Shown: piece after piece, positions 10,605 to 19,150 of the stretch | How the letters are laid out: each line of letters opens with the position of its first letter | Position numbering within the stretch: the stretch's first letter is position 1 | Assembly: GCF_900078385.1 (NCBI RefSeq) | Contig: NZ_FLQR01000001.1 | Coordinates: 186,001-250,000, forward strand | From: an uncultured Microbacterium sp. | Lineage (GTDB): Bacteria; Actinomycetota; Actinomycetes; Actinomycetales; Microbacteriaceae | Direction of reading: 5' to 3' | Length of the DNA: 64,000 nt | Position numbers and translations under genes: made by a program | The notes under the pieces: model-generated | What the model was told of the DNA's origin: nothing | What the model saw: the letters and a program-made list of their open reading frames with translations, nothing else | Database searches by the model: none

Positions 10605-12392
10605 ATGCTGAAGCCTCAGACATCCGCCACCCGCGAGCTGGTCAACCTCGACGGCATGTGGCGGTTCGCCCTCGACACCGCCGAGGTGCCCGAGCCGTGG
10701 TCGGCGCCGCTGACGACGACGCTCGAAGCACCGGTGCCGTCCAGCTACAACGACCTGTTCGTCGACCCCGCGATCCGCGATCACGTCGGGTGGGTCTGGT
10801 ACCAGCGCGACGTGCGCGTCCCACGCGGCTGGACGGGGGAGCGGGTGATCGTCCGCGTGGACTCCGCGACCCACGAGGGCGCCGTGTACGTCGACGGGAC
10901 CGAGGTGGCGCGCCACGTCGGCGGCTACCTGCCGTTCGAAGCCGACGTCACCGACCTCGTCACCCCCGGCGAGACCTTCCATCTCACCATCGGTGTGAAC
11001 AACGTCCTCACCAACGAGACCCAGCCTCCGGGACGCGTCGAGGAGCTCTCCGACGGGCGTCGCGTGCAGCGGTACTACCACGACTTCTACAACTACGCCG
11101 GTCTCGCCCGGTCGGTCTGGCTCGCCTCCCGCCCGGCCGTCCATGTCGCCGACATCACCGTGACGACGGGCGTCGACGAGTCCACCGGCGTCGTCTCGTA
11201 CCTCGTCGAGACGGCGGGCGACGCGGATGTCACCGTCTCCCTCCGGGATGCCGACGGCCTCGTCGTCGCACAGCAGGCGGGCGCCGACGGCGAGCTTCGC
11301 GTGGCGGATGTCACCCTCTGGCAGCCCGGCGCCGGCTACCTCTACGACCTCGACGTGGAAGCCCACGTCGACGGAGTCCTCGTCGACGCCTACCGGCTGC
11401 CGGTCGGCGTGCGCACCGTCGAGGTCCGCGGGCTCGAGTTCCTCATCAACGGCGAGCCGTTCTACTTCACCGGGTTCGGCAAGCACGAGGACACCCCCGT
11501 CCGCGGCAAGGGGCATGACCCGTCCTACCTCGTCCACGACATGGAGCTGATGGGGTGGATCGGGGCGAACTCGTTCCGCACCTCGCACTACCCGTACGCC
11601 GAGGAGGTGCTCGAGTACGCTGACCGGCACGGCATCGTCGTCATCGACGAGACCGCCGCCGTCGGACTGAACTTCGGCCTCATCGGCGGGCTCACCGGCC
11701 AGAAGGCGCCGGCGACGTTCGCCCCGGACGGCGTCAACGACGCGGCGCGCGAGCGCCACGCCGAGCACATCCGCGAACTCGTCGCGCGCGACAAGAACCA
11801 CCCGAGCGTCGTCATGTGGTCGATCGCCAACGAGCCGGCCTCGCAGGAGGAGGGCGCGCGCGAGTACTTCGCACCGCTCGTCGACGTGACCCGCGCGGCG
11901 GACCCGACGCGGCCGGTCACCTACGTCAACGTCATGATGGCGCCGCCCCCCGTCGAGCGCATCGCCGACCTCTTCGACGTCATCTGCGTGAACCGCTACT
12001 ACGGCTGGTACGTCAACACCGGCGACCTCGCCTCCGCGGAGGCGGCGCTGGAGAGCGAGCTGCTGCAGTGGCAGGACATCTACGCGCGGCCGCTCATCAT
12101 GACCGAGTACGGCGGCGACACGATGCCCGGCATCCACTCCGTCTGGGACCAGCCGTGGTCCGAGGAGTACCAGAGCGCCCTCCTCGACATGTTCCACCGG
12201 GTCCACGACCGCGTGCCCGCGATCGTCGGCGAGCAGGTGTGGAACTTCGCCGACTTCCAGACCTCCGTCGGCATCTTCCGGGTCGACGGCAACAAGAAGG
12301 GTGTCTTCACCCGTGACCGGCGTCCGAAGGCGGCCGCCCACTCCCTGCGCGCACGATGGAGCGCTCGCAACCAGAACGGACAGATCGACTGA
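10605..12392 (+). CDS. uidA: Beta-glucuronidase (GH2)
   Basis: A 595-residue glycoside hydrolase family 2 enzyme with a jelly-roll N-domain (1-170), an immunoglobulin-like domain (170-265) and a TIM barrel. Acid/base Glu410 lies in MWSIANEPAS and nucleophile Glu501 in IMTEYGGDT, three residues short of the E. coli numbering (413 and 504). No signal peptide, so it acts on imported glucuronides. Shine-Dalgarno aggaaa precedes ATG. The released glucuronate would feed UxaC encoded just upstream. The glucuronide transporter follows immediately. Confidence 0.94.
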   Translation: MLKPQTSATRELVNLDGMWRFALDTAEVPEPWSAPLTTTLEAPVPSSYNDLFVDPAIRDHVGWVWYQRDVRVPRGWTGERVIVRVDSATHEGAVYVDGTEVARHVGGYLPFEADVTDLVTPGETFHLTIGVNNVLTNETQPPGRVEELSDGRRVQRYYHDFYNYAGLARSVWLASRPAVHVADITVTTGVDESTGVVSYLVETAGDADVTVSLRDADGLVVAQQAGADGELRVADVTLWQPGAGYLYDLDVEAHVDGVLVDAYRLPVGVRTVEVRGLEFLINGEPFYFTGFGKHEDTPVRGKGHDPSYLVHDMELMGWIGANSFRTSHYPYAEEVLEYADRHGIVVIDETAAVGLNFGLIGGLTGQKAPATFAPDGVNDAARERHAEHIRELVARDKNHPSVVMWSIANEPASQEEGAREYFAPLVDVTRAADPTRPVTYVNVMMAPPPVERIADLFDVICVNRYYGWYVNTGDLASAEAALESELLQWQDIYARPLIMTEYGGDTMPGIHSVWDQPWSEEYQSALLDMFHRVHDRVPAIVGEQVWNFADFQTSVGIFRVDGNKKGVFTRDRRPKAAAHSLRARWSARNQNGQID

Positions 12393-12393
12393 C

Positions 12394-13833
12394 ATGACCA
12401 CCGCCATCCCGCTCACCGACTCGACCGGACGACTGAAGCTGCGCACCGTCGTCGGCTACGGCGCCGGCGACGCCGCCAACAACCTCGCGTTCACGACGGC
12501 GACGATGTTCCTCCTCGTCTACTACACGGATGTCGCCGGCATCAGCGCCGCCGCCGCCGGCACGCTCCTGCTCGTCGTCCGCGTCTTCGACGCGTTCGCC
12601 GACATCTTCGCGGGGCGCATCGTCGACCGCACGTTCAACAAGCGGCTCGGCAAGTTCCGTCCCTTCATCCTGTTCGGGTCCCTCCCGCTCCTCCTGCTGA
12701 GCGTCGCGACGTTCTCCGTCCCGCAGATCGGTGAGAGCGGGATGCTGCTGTACGCCTACCTCACCTACGCGGCGCTCGGCCTCGCGTACAGCCTCGTCAA
12801 CATCCCGTACGGCTCGCTGGCCGGCGCGATGACCCGGAATGCGGGCGAGCGCGCCAAGCTCGCCAGCGCCCGCACGGTCGGCGCGATCCTCGTCGGCGCG
12901 ACGCTCGGCATCTTCGTCGCCCCGCTCATCACGCCCGACCGCGACCTGCAGTCGCTCTTCACCGCCATGACGCTCGGGTTCGTGGTCGTCGGCTTCGTCC
13001 TCTACATGTGGACGTTCTTCACGGCGAAGGAGACCGTCGTCCGCGACGTGCCGAAGGTGTCGGTGCGGCAGAGCTTCGCGATCCTCAAGAGCAACAAGCC
13101 GCTCCTCATGCTGTGCCTCAGCTCGTTCGTCTTCCTCACCGGGATGCTCGCGCTCAGCACCGTCCAGCTGTACTACCTGCGCGACGTGCTCCACGCGCTG
13201 CCCCTGTACGCGGCGCTGTCGATCGTGCAGATCGTGCTGACCTTCGCGCTCGCCGCCGTCGTGCCCGCGCTCGTGCGGCGTTTCGGCAAGCGCGCCGGGT
13301 ACGCGACCGGCAGCAGCGTCATGATCGCGGGCGGCCTCATCGTCTTCCTCTCCCCGCCGTCGATGATCTGGCTCGCCTTCAGCGGTCTGGTCCTCTGCCA
13401 GGTCGGCGTCGCGCTGGTCAACATGCTCGTGTGGGCGCTCGAGGCGGACACCGTCGAGTACGGCGAGTGGAAGACGGGGGTGCGGGCCGAGGGGATCATC
13501 TACGCCCTGTTCTCCTTCACCCGCAAGACCGGGCAGGCCGTCGGAGGCGCACTCGCCGCCTACGCCCTCGCCATCGGCGGCTACGTCGCGGGTGCAGAAG
13601 TGCAGTCCGAGTCCGCGGAGTGGGGCATCCGCGCCGCCGCGGGCCTGCTGCCCGCGGTCGCCGCCCTCATCGCGGTCGTCATCATCTTCTTCTACCCCCT
13701 CACCGACGCCCGCCACCGCGAGATCGTCGCCGACATCGCCCGCCGTCGCGAAGCGCGCGGCGAGGACGAGCCCATCGACCCGACACTGAGCAGCGCCGCC
13801 TTCCGCGCCGCCGACCGAAAGGACATCCGATGA
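12394..13833 (+). CDS. GPH-family glucuronide/sugar:cation symporter
   Basis: A 479-residue, 12-helix membrane protein of the glycoside-pentoside-hexuronide family (MelB/UidB type). The N-terminus [13 protein letters not shown] and the loop [22 protein letters not shown] are diagnostic, as is [14 protein letters not shown] near residue 350. Following beta-glucuronidase, it most likely imports glucuronides in symport with a cation. The ATG is 2 nt after the uidA stop; the stop overlaps the next ATG (ATGA). Confidence 0.9.
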   Translation: MTTAIPLTDSTGRLKLRTVVGYGAGDAANNLAFTTATMFLLVYYTDVAGISAAAAGTLLLVVRVFDAFADIFAGRIVDRTFNKRLGKFRPFILFGSLPLLLLSVATFSVPQIGESGMLLYAYLTYAALGLAYSLVNIPYGSLAGAMTRNAGERAKLASARTVGAILVGATLGIFVAPLITPDRDLQSLFTAMTLGFVVVGFVLYMWTFFTAKETVVRDVPKVSVRQSFAILKSNKPLLMLCLSSFVFLTGMLALSTVQLYYLRDVLHALPLYAALSIVQIVLTFALAAVVPALVRRFGKRAGYATGSSVMIAGGLIVFLSPPSMIWLAFSGLVLCQVGVALVNMLVWALEADTVEYGEWKTGVRAEGIIYALFSFTRKTGQAVGGALAAYALAIGGYVAGAEVQSESAEWGIRAAAGLLPAVAALIAVVIIFFYPLTDARHREIVADIARRREARGEDEPIDPTLSSAAFRAADRKDIR

Positions 13834-15068
13834 GAATCGACAAAGCTGAAGTCATCGTCACGAGCCCCGACCGGAACTTCGTGACCCTCAAGCTCACCAC
13901 CGACGACGGTCTCACCGGGATCGGCGACGCGACGCTCAACGGCCGCGAGATGGCGGTCGTCGCCTACCTCCGCGAGCACGTCGTGCCGCTGCTCATCGGC
14001 AGCGACGCGACCCGCATCGAGGACACCTGGCAGTTCCTCTACCGCGGCGCGTACTGGCGGCGGGGGCCGGTGACCATGGCCGCCATCGCCGCGGTCGACA
14101 TGGCGCTCTGGGACATCAAGGGCAAGGCGGCCGGGATGCCGGTCTACCAGCTGCTCGGCGGCGCCAGCCGCAACGGCCTCATGGCCTACGGGCACGCGTC
14201 GGGCAAGGAGCTGCCGGAGCTGTTCGACTCCATCCGCGCGCACCAGGAGAAGGGCTATAAGGCCATCCGGGTGCAGACCGGCGTCCCCACCCTCAAGGCG
14301 ATCTACGGCATCGCCGCCCAGGGCGCCGACGTGGGCGACGCGACCGTCCGCTACGACCACGAGCCCGCCCGCCGCGGCGCCAAGCCCGTCGAGGAGGATT
14401 GGGACACCCGCGCCTACCTCACCCACCTGCCGGGAGTCTTCGAAGCCGTCCGCAACGAGTTCGGGCCCGACATCCCGCTGCTCCACGACGGCCACCACCG
14501 GATGACGCCGATCCAGGCGGCGAAGCTCGGCAAGTCGCTCGAGCCGTACGACCTGTTCTGGCTGGAGGACTGCACCCCCGCGGAGAACCAGGAGGCGCTG
14601 CGGCTCGTCCGCCAGCACACCACCACGCCGCTCGCGATCGGGGAGATCTTCAACACGGTCTGGGACTTCAAAGACATCATCCGCGATCAGCTCATCGACT
14701 ACGTGCGCGGCGCCGTCACCCACATGGGCGGCATCTCGCCCCTGAAGAAGACGCTGGACTACGCCGCGCTCTACCAGATCAAGTCCGGCATGCACGGGCC
14801 CACCGACATCTCACCGGTCGGCATGGCCGCCGCGATGCACCTGGGGCTCGCCATCCACAATTTCGGCATCCAGGAGTACATGCAGCACGGGGAGCGGACC
14901 AACCAGGTCTTCGAGCAGTCCTTCACCTGGCAGGACGGCTACCTGCACCCCGGCGACAAGCCCGGCCTCGGTGTCGAGCTCGACGTCGACGAGGCGGGCA
15001 GGTACCCGTACGAGCAGGCCTACCTGCCGTACAACCGCCTCCTCGACGGCACCGTCCACGACTGGTGA
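13830..15068 (+). CDS. manD: D-mannonate dehydratase, enolase-superfamily (ManD) type
   Basis: A 412-residue enolase-superfamily protein (relatives are labelled RspA). The residues used by characterised ManD enzymes are present: Arg147, Tyr159, and the metal/catalytic set Asp220 and His222 (LLHDGHHRM), Glu246 (WLEDCTP) and Glu272 (AIGEIFN). It should convert D-mannonate, made by the upstream fructuronate reductase, to 2-keto-3-deoxygluconate. It stands in for the unrelated UxuA dehydratase found in enteric bacteria. The start overlaps the transporter stop, with gaaaggac as ribosome site. Confidence 0.9.
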   Translation: MRIDKAEVIVTSPDRNFVTLKLTTDDGLTGIGDATLNGREMAVVAYLREHVVPLLIGSDATRIEDTWQFLYRGAYWRRGPVTMAAIAAVDMALWDIKGKAAGMPVYQLLGGASRNGLMAYGHASGKELPELFDSIRAHQEKGYKAIRVQTGVPTLKAIYGIAAQGADVGDATVRYDHEPARRGAKPVEEDWDTRAYLTHLPGVFEAVRNEFGPDIPLLHDGHHRMTPIQAAKLGKSLEPYDLFWLEDCTPAENQEALRLVRQHTTTPLAIGEIFNTVWDFKDIIRDQLIDYVRGAVTHMGGISPLKKTLDYAALYQIKSGMHGPTDISPVGMAAAMHLGLAIHNFGIQEYMQHGERTNQVFEQSFTWQDGYLHPGDKPGLGVELDVDEAGRYPYEQAYLPYNRLLDGTVHDW

Positions 15069-15071
15069 GCC

Positions 15072-15587
15072 ATGTCCGACACTGAAGCGCCGCGGCTGGT
15101 CGTGATGGGCGTCTCCGCGGTGGGCAAGTCCAGCGTGGCGGCCGCCCTGGCCGACCGGCTCGGCGTGCCGTGGGCGGACGCCGACGCGCTGCACCCGCCG
15201 GCGAACATCGCGAAGATGGCCGCGGGGACCCCGCTCACCGACGCGGACCGCTGGCCGTGGCTCGACCGCGTCGGGGGTGTGCTCGCCGGTGGTGCGGATG
15301 ACGGCGTCATCGTCGCCTGCTCGGCCCTCCGGCGCGGATACCGCGACCGGCTCCGGGACGCGGCGCCGACCGCGCAGTTCATCCACCTCGCGGGGGAGGA
15401 GCACGTCCTCGTCGCCCGCTCGCAGGCGCGCGCGGGCCACTTCATGCCGCCCTCCCTCATCGCCTCGCAGCTGGCGACCCTCGAGGCGCTCGGGGACGAC
15501 GAGGTGGGCCTCGTCGTCGGCGTGGACGCGACCGTCACCGATATCGTCGACTCCGTGGTGGCGTGGATGGAGACACATGAGCGATGA
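15072..15587 (+). CDS. gntK: Gluconokinase-family kinase
   Basis: A 171-residue P-loop kinase of the GntK (shikimate-kinase-like) fold: Walker A GVSAVGKSS near residue 13, DADALHPPANIAKMAAGTPLTDADRWPWL (GntK-specific) and CSALRRGYRDRLR. Family enzymes phosphorylate D-gluconate. In a hexuronate operon a 2-keto-3-deoxygluconate kinase would be expected instead, and that is normally a PfkB-family protein, not this fold. Starts 3 nt after manD and overlaps the LacI gene by 11 nt. Confidence 0.9.
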   Translation: MSDTEAPRLVVMGVSAVGKSSVAAALADRLGVPWADADALHPPANIAKMAAGTPLTDADRWPWLDRVGGVLAGGADDGVIVACSALRRGYRDRLRDAAPTAQFIHLAGEEHVLVARSQARAGHFMPPSLIASQLATLEALGDDEVGLVVGVDATVTDIVDSVVAWMETHER

Positions 15588-16599
15588 GACCGGTTCGAAG
15601 GCGCGCCGGGGCTCGGCGCCGACGATCTACGACGTCGCCGAACTCGCCGGCGTCAGTCCGTCGACCGTCTCGCGGGCCCTCAGCAAGCCGGGTCGCATCA
15701 GCGCCACGACCGAGGCGAAGATCCGCGCCGCCGCCGACGAACTCCGCTTCCGGGTGAACCCCCTCGCGCGGGGGCTCTACACGGGGCGCACCCTGACCCT
15801 CGCCCTCGTCGTCGCCGACATCACCAACCCGGTCATCTTCGGCATCGTCCGCGGCGCCGAGCACGCCGCCAGCGAGCGGGGCTACACCCTGGTGATCGCC
15901 GAGTCGCAGGAGTCGGGCGAGGCGGAGAGCGAAGCCGTCCGGCGGCTGATGCCGAGCGTCGACGGCATCATCCTGGCCACCACGCGCCTCGGCGAGGCCG
16001 GCATCCGCGACCTCGCCGCCGAGAAGCCCGTGGTTCTTATCAACCGGGCGGTCAGCGACGTCCCCGCGATCCTCCCCGACGTCGAGAAGGGCGTCGCGGC
16101 GCTCATCGACCACCTCGCGGGGCTCGGGCACCGCTCGATCGCCTACCTCTCCGGCCCCACCGCGTCGTGGATCAGCGACCGGCGCTGGGAGGCGCTGCTC
16201 GCGCACGCGGAGCAGCGCGACATCGCCACGGTCGAGATCGGGCCCAACGCACCGACGATCGACGGCGGGCGCGCCGCGGTCCGCCGTGTGCGAGCCTCGC
16301 GCGCCACCGCCGTCGTCGCGTTCAACGATCTGATCGCGATCGGCGTGATGCAGCAGTTCGCCGAGGACGGGATCGAGGTCCCGCGGCAGGTGAGCGTGTC
16401 CGGCTTCGACGACATCTTCGGGAGCGAGCTGATCGTCCCGGCCCTCACGACGGTGCGAAGCCAGCTGGAGTCCGCGGGCCGTCGCGCGGCGACCTCGCTC
16501 ATCGCCCTCGTCGACGGTGCGCAGCCGGACGATCCCGCGCAGCTCCTCGACACCACTCTCGTCGTCCGGGCCTCGACGGGGCCGGCGCCGACCACCTGA
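15577..16599 (+). CDS. LacI-family regulator of the glucuronate operon
   Basis: A 340-residue regulator with an N-terminal helix-turn-helix (TIYDVAELAGVSPSTVSRALSKP, recognition residues Pro-Ser-Thr) and a periplasmic-binding-protein-like effector domain (ALVVADITNPVIFGIVRG, VSGFDDIFGSEL). It is the last gene of the hexuronate operon, overlapping gntK by 11 nt, so it probably represses this operon through the two operators at 7696 and 7773 and limits its own synthesis. The inducer is likely a hexuronate or pathway intermediate. Confidence 0.92.
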   Translation: MSDETGSKARRGSAPTIYDVAELAGVSPSTVSRALSKPGRISATTEAKIRAAADELRFRVNPLARGLYTGRTLTLALVVADITNPVIFGIVRGAEHAASERGYTLVIAESQESGEAESEAVRRLMPSVDGIILATTRLGEAGIRDLAAEKPVVLINRAVSDVPAILPDVEKGVAALIDHLAGLGHRSIAYLSGPTASWISDRRWEALLAHAEQRDIATVEIGPNAPTIDGGRAAVRRVRASRATAVVAFNDLIAIGVMQQFAEDGIEVPRQVSVSGFDDIFGSELIVPALTTVRSQLESAGRRAATSLIALVDGAQPDDPAQLLDTTLVVRASTGPAPTT

Positions 16600-16657
16600 A
16601 TCCGACGCGGACGTTTGTCACGCCGCGACGCACCCTCCACGAGCCCTGCCGCATCGT

Positions 16658-16663
16658 TACCAT
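16658..16663 (+). promoter_or_regulatory. -10 hexamer TACCAT of the MarR-like gene
   Basis: TACCAT lies 6 nt before the ATG at 16670, so the transcript should begin at the start codon. The aaggg next to the ATG is too close to serve as a Shine-Dalgarno sequence. Confidence 0.5.
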
Positions 16664-16669
16664 AAGGGC

Positions 16670-17080
16670 ATGACCGACGAGAGTCCCCGTTTCAGCCCCG
16701 TGATCGCCCTGATCGCGGTGTCGGCGATGTGGGAGGACCAGCTCGCGTCCGCTCTCCGCGACCTCGGCATCTCGACCCGCAAGTTCGGGCTGCTGGGCCA
16801 CATCGGGGCCGACCCGGGCATCTCGTTCTCCGAACTCGCCCGCCGCTCGCACATCACCGTCCAATCCGCCCATACCGCGGTGCGCACGCTCGTGGACGAG
16901 GGGCTCGTCGCCGACGCCATGGCGCACGCCGGCGCGGCATCCGACCTCACCGTCACGGAGAAGGGCGCGCGGGTCCTGCGGGAAGCGCGCGACCGCCTCG
17001 CGGCCCTCGACGGCGCGCTCGCCGCGAACCTCCCCGGCGTCGCGACGTCGCTCGACGGCATCCGGGCCGGGATCATCTGA
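16670..17080 (+). CDS. MarR-like winged-helix regulator
   Basis: A 136-residue protein with the MarR arrangement: a dimerisation helix, then a winged helix (FSELARRSHITVQSAHTAVRTLVDEGLV) and wing (SDLTVTEKGARVL). Ligand and targets are unknown. Its nearest neighbour is the membrane protein gene 21 nt downstream, which has its own promoter. ATG 16670 is preferred because of the -10 hexamer 6 nt upstream. Confidence 0.85.
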   Translation: MTDESPRFSPVIALIAVSAMWEDQLASALRDLGISTRKFGLLGHIGADPGISFSELARRSHITVQSAHTAVRTLVDEGLVADAMAHAGAASDLTVTEKGARVLREARDRLAALDGALAANLPGVATSLDGIRAGII

Positions 17081-17089
17081 TCCTTCAGC

Positions 17090-17095
17090 TAGTCT
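17090..17095 (+). promoter_or_regulatory. -10 hexamer TAGTCT of the DUF3817-like gene
   Basis: TAGTCT then gaaggg (6 nt) then GTG at 17102. The geometry is that of a leaderless start, shared with many genes in the window. Confidence 0.5.
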
Positions 17096-17101
17096 GAAGG
17101 G

Positions 17102-17569
17102 GTGTTCTCCACCCCCGCTCGGCTCTTCCGTGTCCTCGCCATCGCCGAGATGGTGTCGTGGACGATCCTCATCGCCGCCCTGATCCTGCGCGCCACCCTC
17201 GGGTGGGCGGTCGCCGTCACGATCGGCGGCAGCATCCACGGGTTCGTCTTCCTCTCGTACGGCGCCACCGCGATCCTCGTAGCGCTGAACAACCGGTGGC
17301 GCCTGGGGCCGGCGGTCCTCGCCGTCGCGTCCGCCGTCATCCCGTATGCGACGGTCCCGGTCGAACGGTGGCTGCATCGCCGCGGGCTGCTCGAGGGTGC
17401 GTGGCGGATCGAGGAGACGGCCGATCCGGACGACCGGCGCTGGTACGACCGCGCCATGCGCTGGTTCCTCCGCCGTCCCTGGGTGCTCGCCGTCCTCCTC
17501 GTCGGCCTCGTCGCGGCGCTCTACATCGTGCTCGTCCTGATCGGACCCCCGGTTCCGCGCAGCGACTGA
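17102..17569 (+). CDS. DUF3817-like integral membrane protein
   Basis: A 155-residue membrane protein with three hydrophobic segments before residue 85 (LFRVLAIAEMVSWTILIAALIL; GGSIHGFVFLSYGATAILVAL; AVLAVASAVIPYATVPVE) and one near the C-terminus (VLAVLLVGLVAALYIVLVLIG). The order and the small polar helix-breaking motifs resemble DUF3817 proteins. Function unknown. Starts with GTG in a leaderless context. Monocistronic between MarR and patatin genes. Confidence 0.75.
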   Translation: MFSTPARLFRVLAIAEMVSWTILIAALILRATLGWAVAVTIGGSIHGFVFLSYGATAILVALNNRWRLGPAVLAVASAVIPYATVPVERWLHRRGLLEGAWRIEETADPDDRRWYDRAMRWFLRRPWVLAVLLVGLVAALYIVLVLIGPPVPRSD

Positions 17570-17623
17570 CGAGCGCGCGCCCGCGCTCGCGCCGGACGCC
17601 CGGTCCGGGCGGCGAGCGTTCTC

Positions 17624-17629
17624 TACGAT
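17624..17629 (+). promoter_or_regulatory. -10 hexamer TACGAT of the patatin gene
   Basis: TACGAT lies 7 nt before GTG 17637. It overlaps the alternative ATG at 17628, which could not be used if transcription starts downstream of the hexamer. Confidence 0.45.
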
Positions 17630-17636
17630 GAGGTTC

Positions 17637-18650
17637 GTGAGTACGGAACGCAGGAAGGTGGCGATCGCCCTCGGCGGCGGCGGAGCGCGGGGCTATGCGC
17701 ACATCGGCGTCCTGGACGAGCTGGCGGCCCGGGACTATGACGTCGTCCAGGTGGCAGGCACATCCATGGGCGCGGTCATCGGCGCGCTGTTCGCCTCCGG
17801 CCGCCTGCCGGAGTACAGCGAATGGGTGCGTGGCCTGCGCCGGCGCAGCGACGTGGTCAAGCTGCTCGACCCCAACTTCTCCGGGTCGAGCGCGGTCAAG
17901 CTGGGGCGGGTCCTCGCGCGGGTCAACGAGATCATCGGGGTGCAGCGGATCGAAGAGCTGCCGATCGCCTTCACCGCCGTCGCGACCGACCTGTGGGCCC
18001 GCCGCGAGGTGTGGTTCGACTCCGGCCCGATCGACACGGCGATCCGCGCGTCGATCGCCATCCCCGGCGTGTTTCCTCCCATCGCGCTCAACGGTCGCCT
18101 GCTCGTGGACGGCGGTGTCGCCAACCAGGTGCCGGTGAGCGTGCTCGCCTCCTCGGCCGCCGACCTGACGGTGGCCGTCACCCTCGACGGGCACGGGACC
18201 GTCACCCAGCGCGGCAAGGGCCTGCCGGTGCACACCTCCTCCGACGAGGAGGAGGACGCCGCGGTCTGGTCGGACCGGCTCCGGACGAGGATGGGCAAGC
18301 TGATGGAGGCGGAGCCTATGCGTTCCATCGCCGCGCGCATGGCCGCACGACCCCCGCAGGAGCGCACCGAGGGTTCGGGCACCTCGGTGGCCGAGCTGTT
18401 CGAGGAACTGCCGACCGGGTTGCGCGCGTCGGACGTTGCCACGCAGTCCCTGGATGTGCTGCGGTCGATCGTGCAGCGTTACCAGTTGGCCTCTTTCCCG
18501 ACGGATGCGCTCGTGGTCGTCCCGAACGACTCCCTCGGCACGATGGACTTCCACCTCGCGGACGAGCAGATCGAACTCGGCCGCCGGCTGGCTGCCGAGA
18601 CCTTCGACCGGGCCGGCATGCTCACCGGCGTCGGGGACGTCGAAGCCTGA
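17637..18650 (+). CDS. Patatin-like phospholipase family protein
   Basis: A 337-residue alpha/beta hydrolase of the patatin/RssA class. The oxyanion loop GGGGARGYAHIG, the nucleophile elbow G-T-S-M-G (catalytic Ser) and the DGG motif (LLVDGGVANQVPV, catalytic Asp) are all present. It should hydrolyse lipid acyl esters; no signal peptide or membrane segment is visible, so it is probably cytosolic. GTG 17637 is preferred over ATG 17628 because of the promoter geometry; the difference is three residues. Confidence 0.9.
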   Translation: MSTERRKVAIALGGGGARGYAHIGVLDELAARDYDVVQVAGTSMGAVIGALFASGRLPEYSEWVRGLRRRSDVVKLLDPNFSGSSAVKLGRVLARVNEIIGVQRIEELPIAFTAVATDLWARREVWFDSGPIDTAIRASIAIPGVFPPIALNGRLLVDGGVANQVPVSVLASSAADLTVAVTLDGHGTVTQRGKGLPVHTSSDEEEDAAVWSDRLRTRMGKLMEAEPMRSIAARMAARPPQERTEGSGTSVAELFEELPTGLRASDVATQSLDVLRSIVQRYQLASFPTDALVVVPNDSLGTMDFHLADEQIELGRRLAAETFDRAGMLTGVGDVEA

Positions 18651-18679
18651 CGGCGGGTTTCGTAGGCAGACGGGGGTCC

Positions 18680-18702
18680 GGATGCCGTGATCCACGGCAT
18701 CC
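18680..18702. terminator. Perfect hairpin after the patatin gene
   Basis: GGATGCCGTG and CACGGCATCC form a perfect 10-bp stem around a 3-nt loop, 30 nt after the patatin stop and before the next promoter. Probably a terminator without a T-run. Confidence 0.55.
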
Positions 18703-18750
18703 CGTCACGATCTCCGCCGTTGCGCCGGGCCGCCGGTGCCGCACGCCGAC

Positions 18751-18756
18751 TAGCGT
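18751..18756 (+). promoter_or_regulatory. -10 hexamer TAGCGT of the first DoxX-like gene
   Basis: TAGCGT, 6 nt (gggagg), then ATG 18763. The purine-rich gap touches the start codon, so leaderless initiation is more likely than Shine-Dalgarno pairing. Confidence 0.5.
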
Positions 18757-18762
18757 GGGAGG

Positions 18763-19146
18763 ATGACCCGTACCATCGCCCGCTGGCTTCTGGCCGCCCT
18801 GCTCGTCGCGGCTGGTGCCGGGCACCTGACGACGCTGCGCCGCGGCTTCCGCATCGCCGTGCCGGGCTGGGCGACCGAGGTCTTCCGCACGGACAAGGAC
18901 ACGATCGTCGTCGTCTCCGGGGTCGTGGAGATCATGCTCGGACTCGCGCTCGCGCTGCTGCCGCACGAGCGCACGCGCATCGGCCTCGTGATCGCCGCGT
19001 TCTTCGTCGCGGTGTTCCCGGGCAACGTGCACCAGTGGCGGACGGGGGCATCGGCGCCCGGTCTCGACACCGACGCTCGGCGCCTCGCGCGGCTCTTCCT
19101 GCAGCCCGTGCTCGTGGCCTGGGCGGTCTGGGCCGGGCGGGCGTGA
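18763..19146 (+). CDS. DoxX-like membrane protein (paralogue A)
   Basis: A 127-residue protein with four predicted membrane segments: WLLAALLVAAGAGHL, VVSGVVEIMLGLALALL, GLVIAAFFVAVFPGNVHQW and LFLQPVLVAWAVWA. The DoxX-like signatures AGHL, SGVVEIMLG and VFPGNVHQ are clear. Members are linked to redox or quinone-associated complexes, but no role can be assigned here. It is closely related to the protein at 22316-22696. Converges on the methyltransferase gene with a 4-nt gap. Confidence 0.8.
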   Translation: MTRTIARWLLAALLVAAGAGHLTTLRRGFRIAVPGWATEVFRTDKDTIVVVSGVVEIMLGLALALLPHERTRIGLVIAAFFVAVFPGNVHQWRTGASAPGLDTDARRLARLFLQPVLVAWAVWAGRA

Positions 19147-19150
19147 CGCG

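Noticed and set aside
10332..12446. 704-codon minus-strand open frame opposite the beta-glucuronidase gene
   Set aside because: Antisense shadow; GH2 catalytic motifs are on the plus strand.
17628..17636. Upstream ATG for the patatin gene
   Set aside because: Overlaps the TACGAT hexamer; GTG 17637 has the usual 7-nt spacing.
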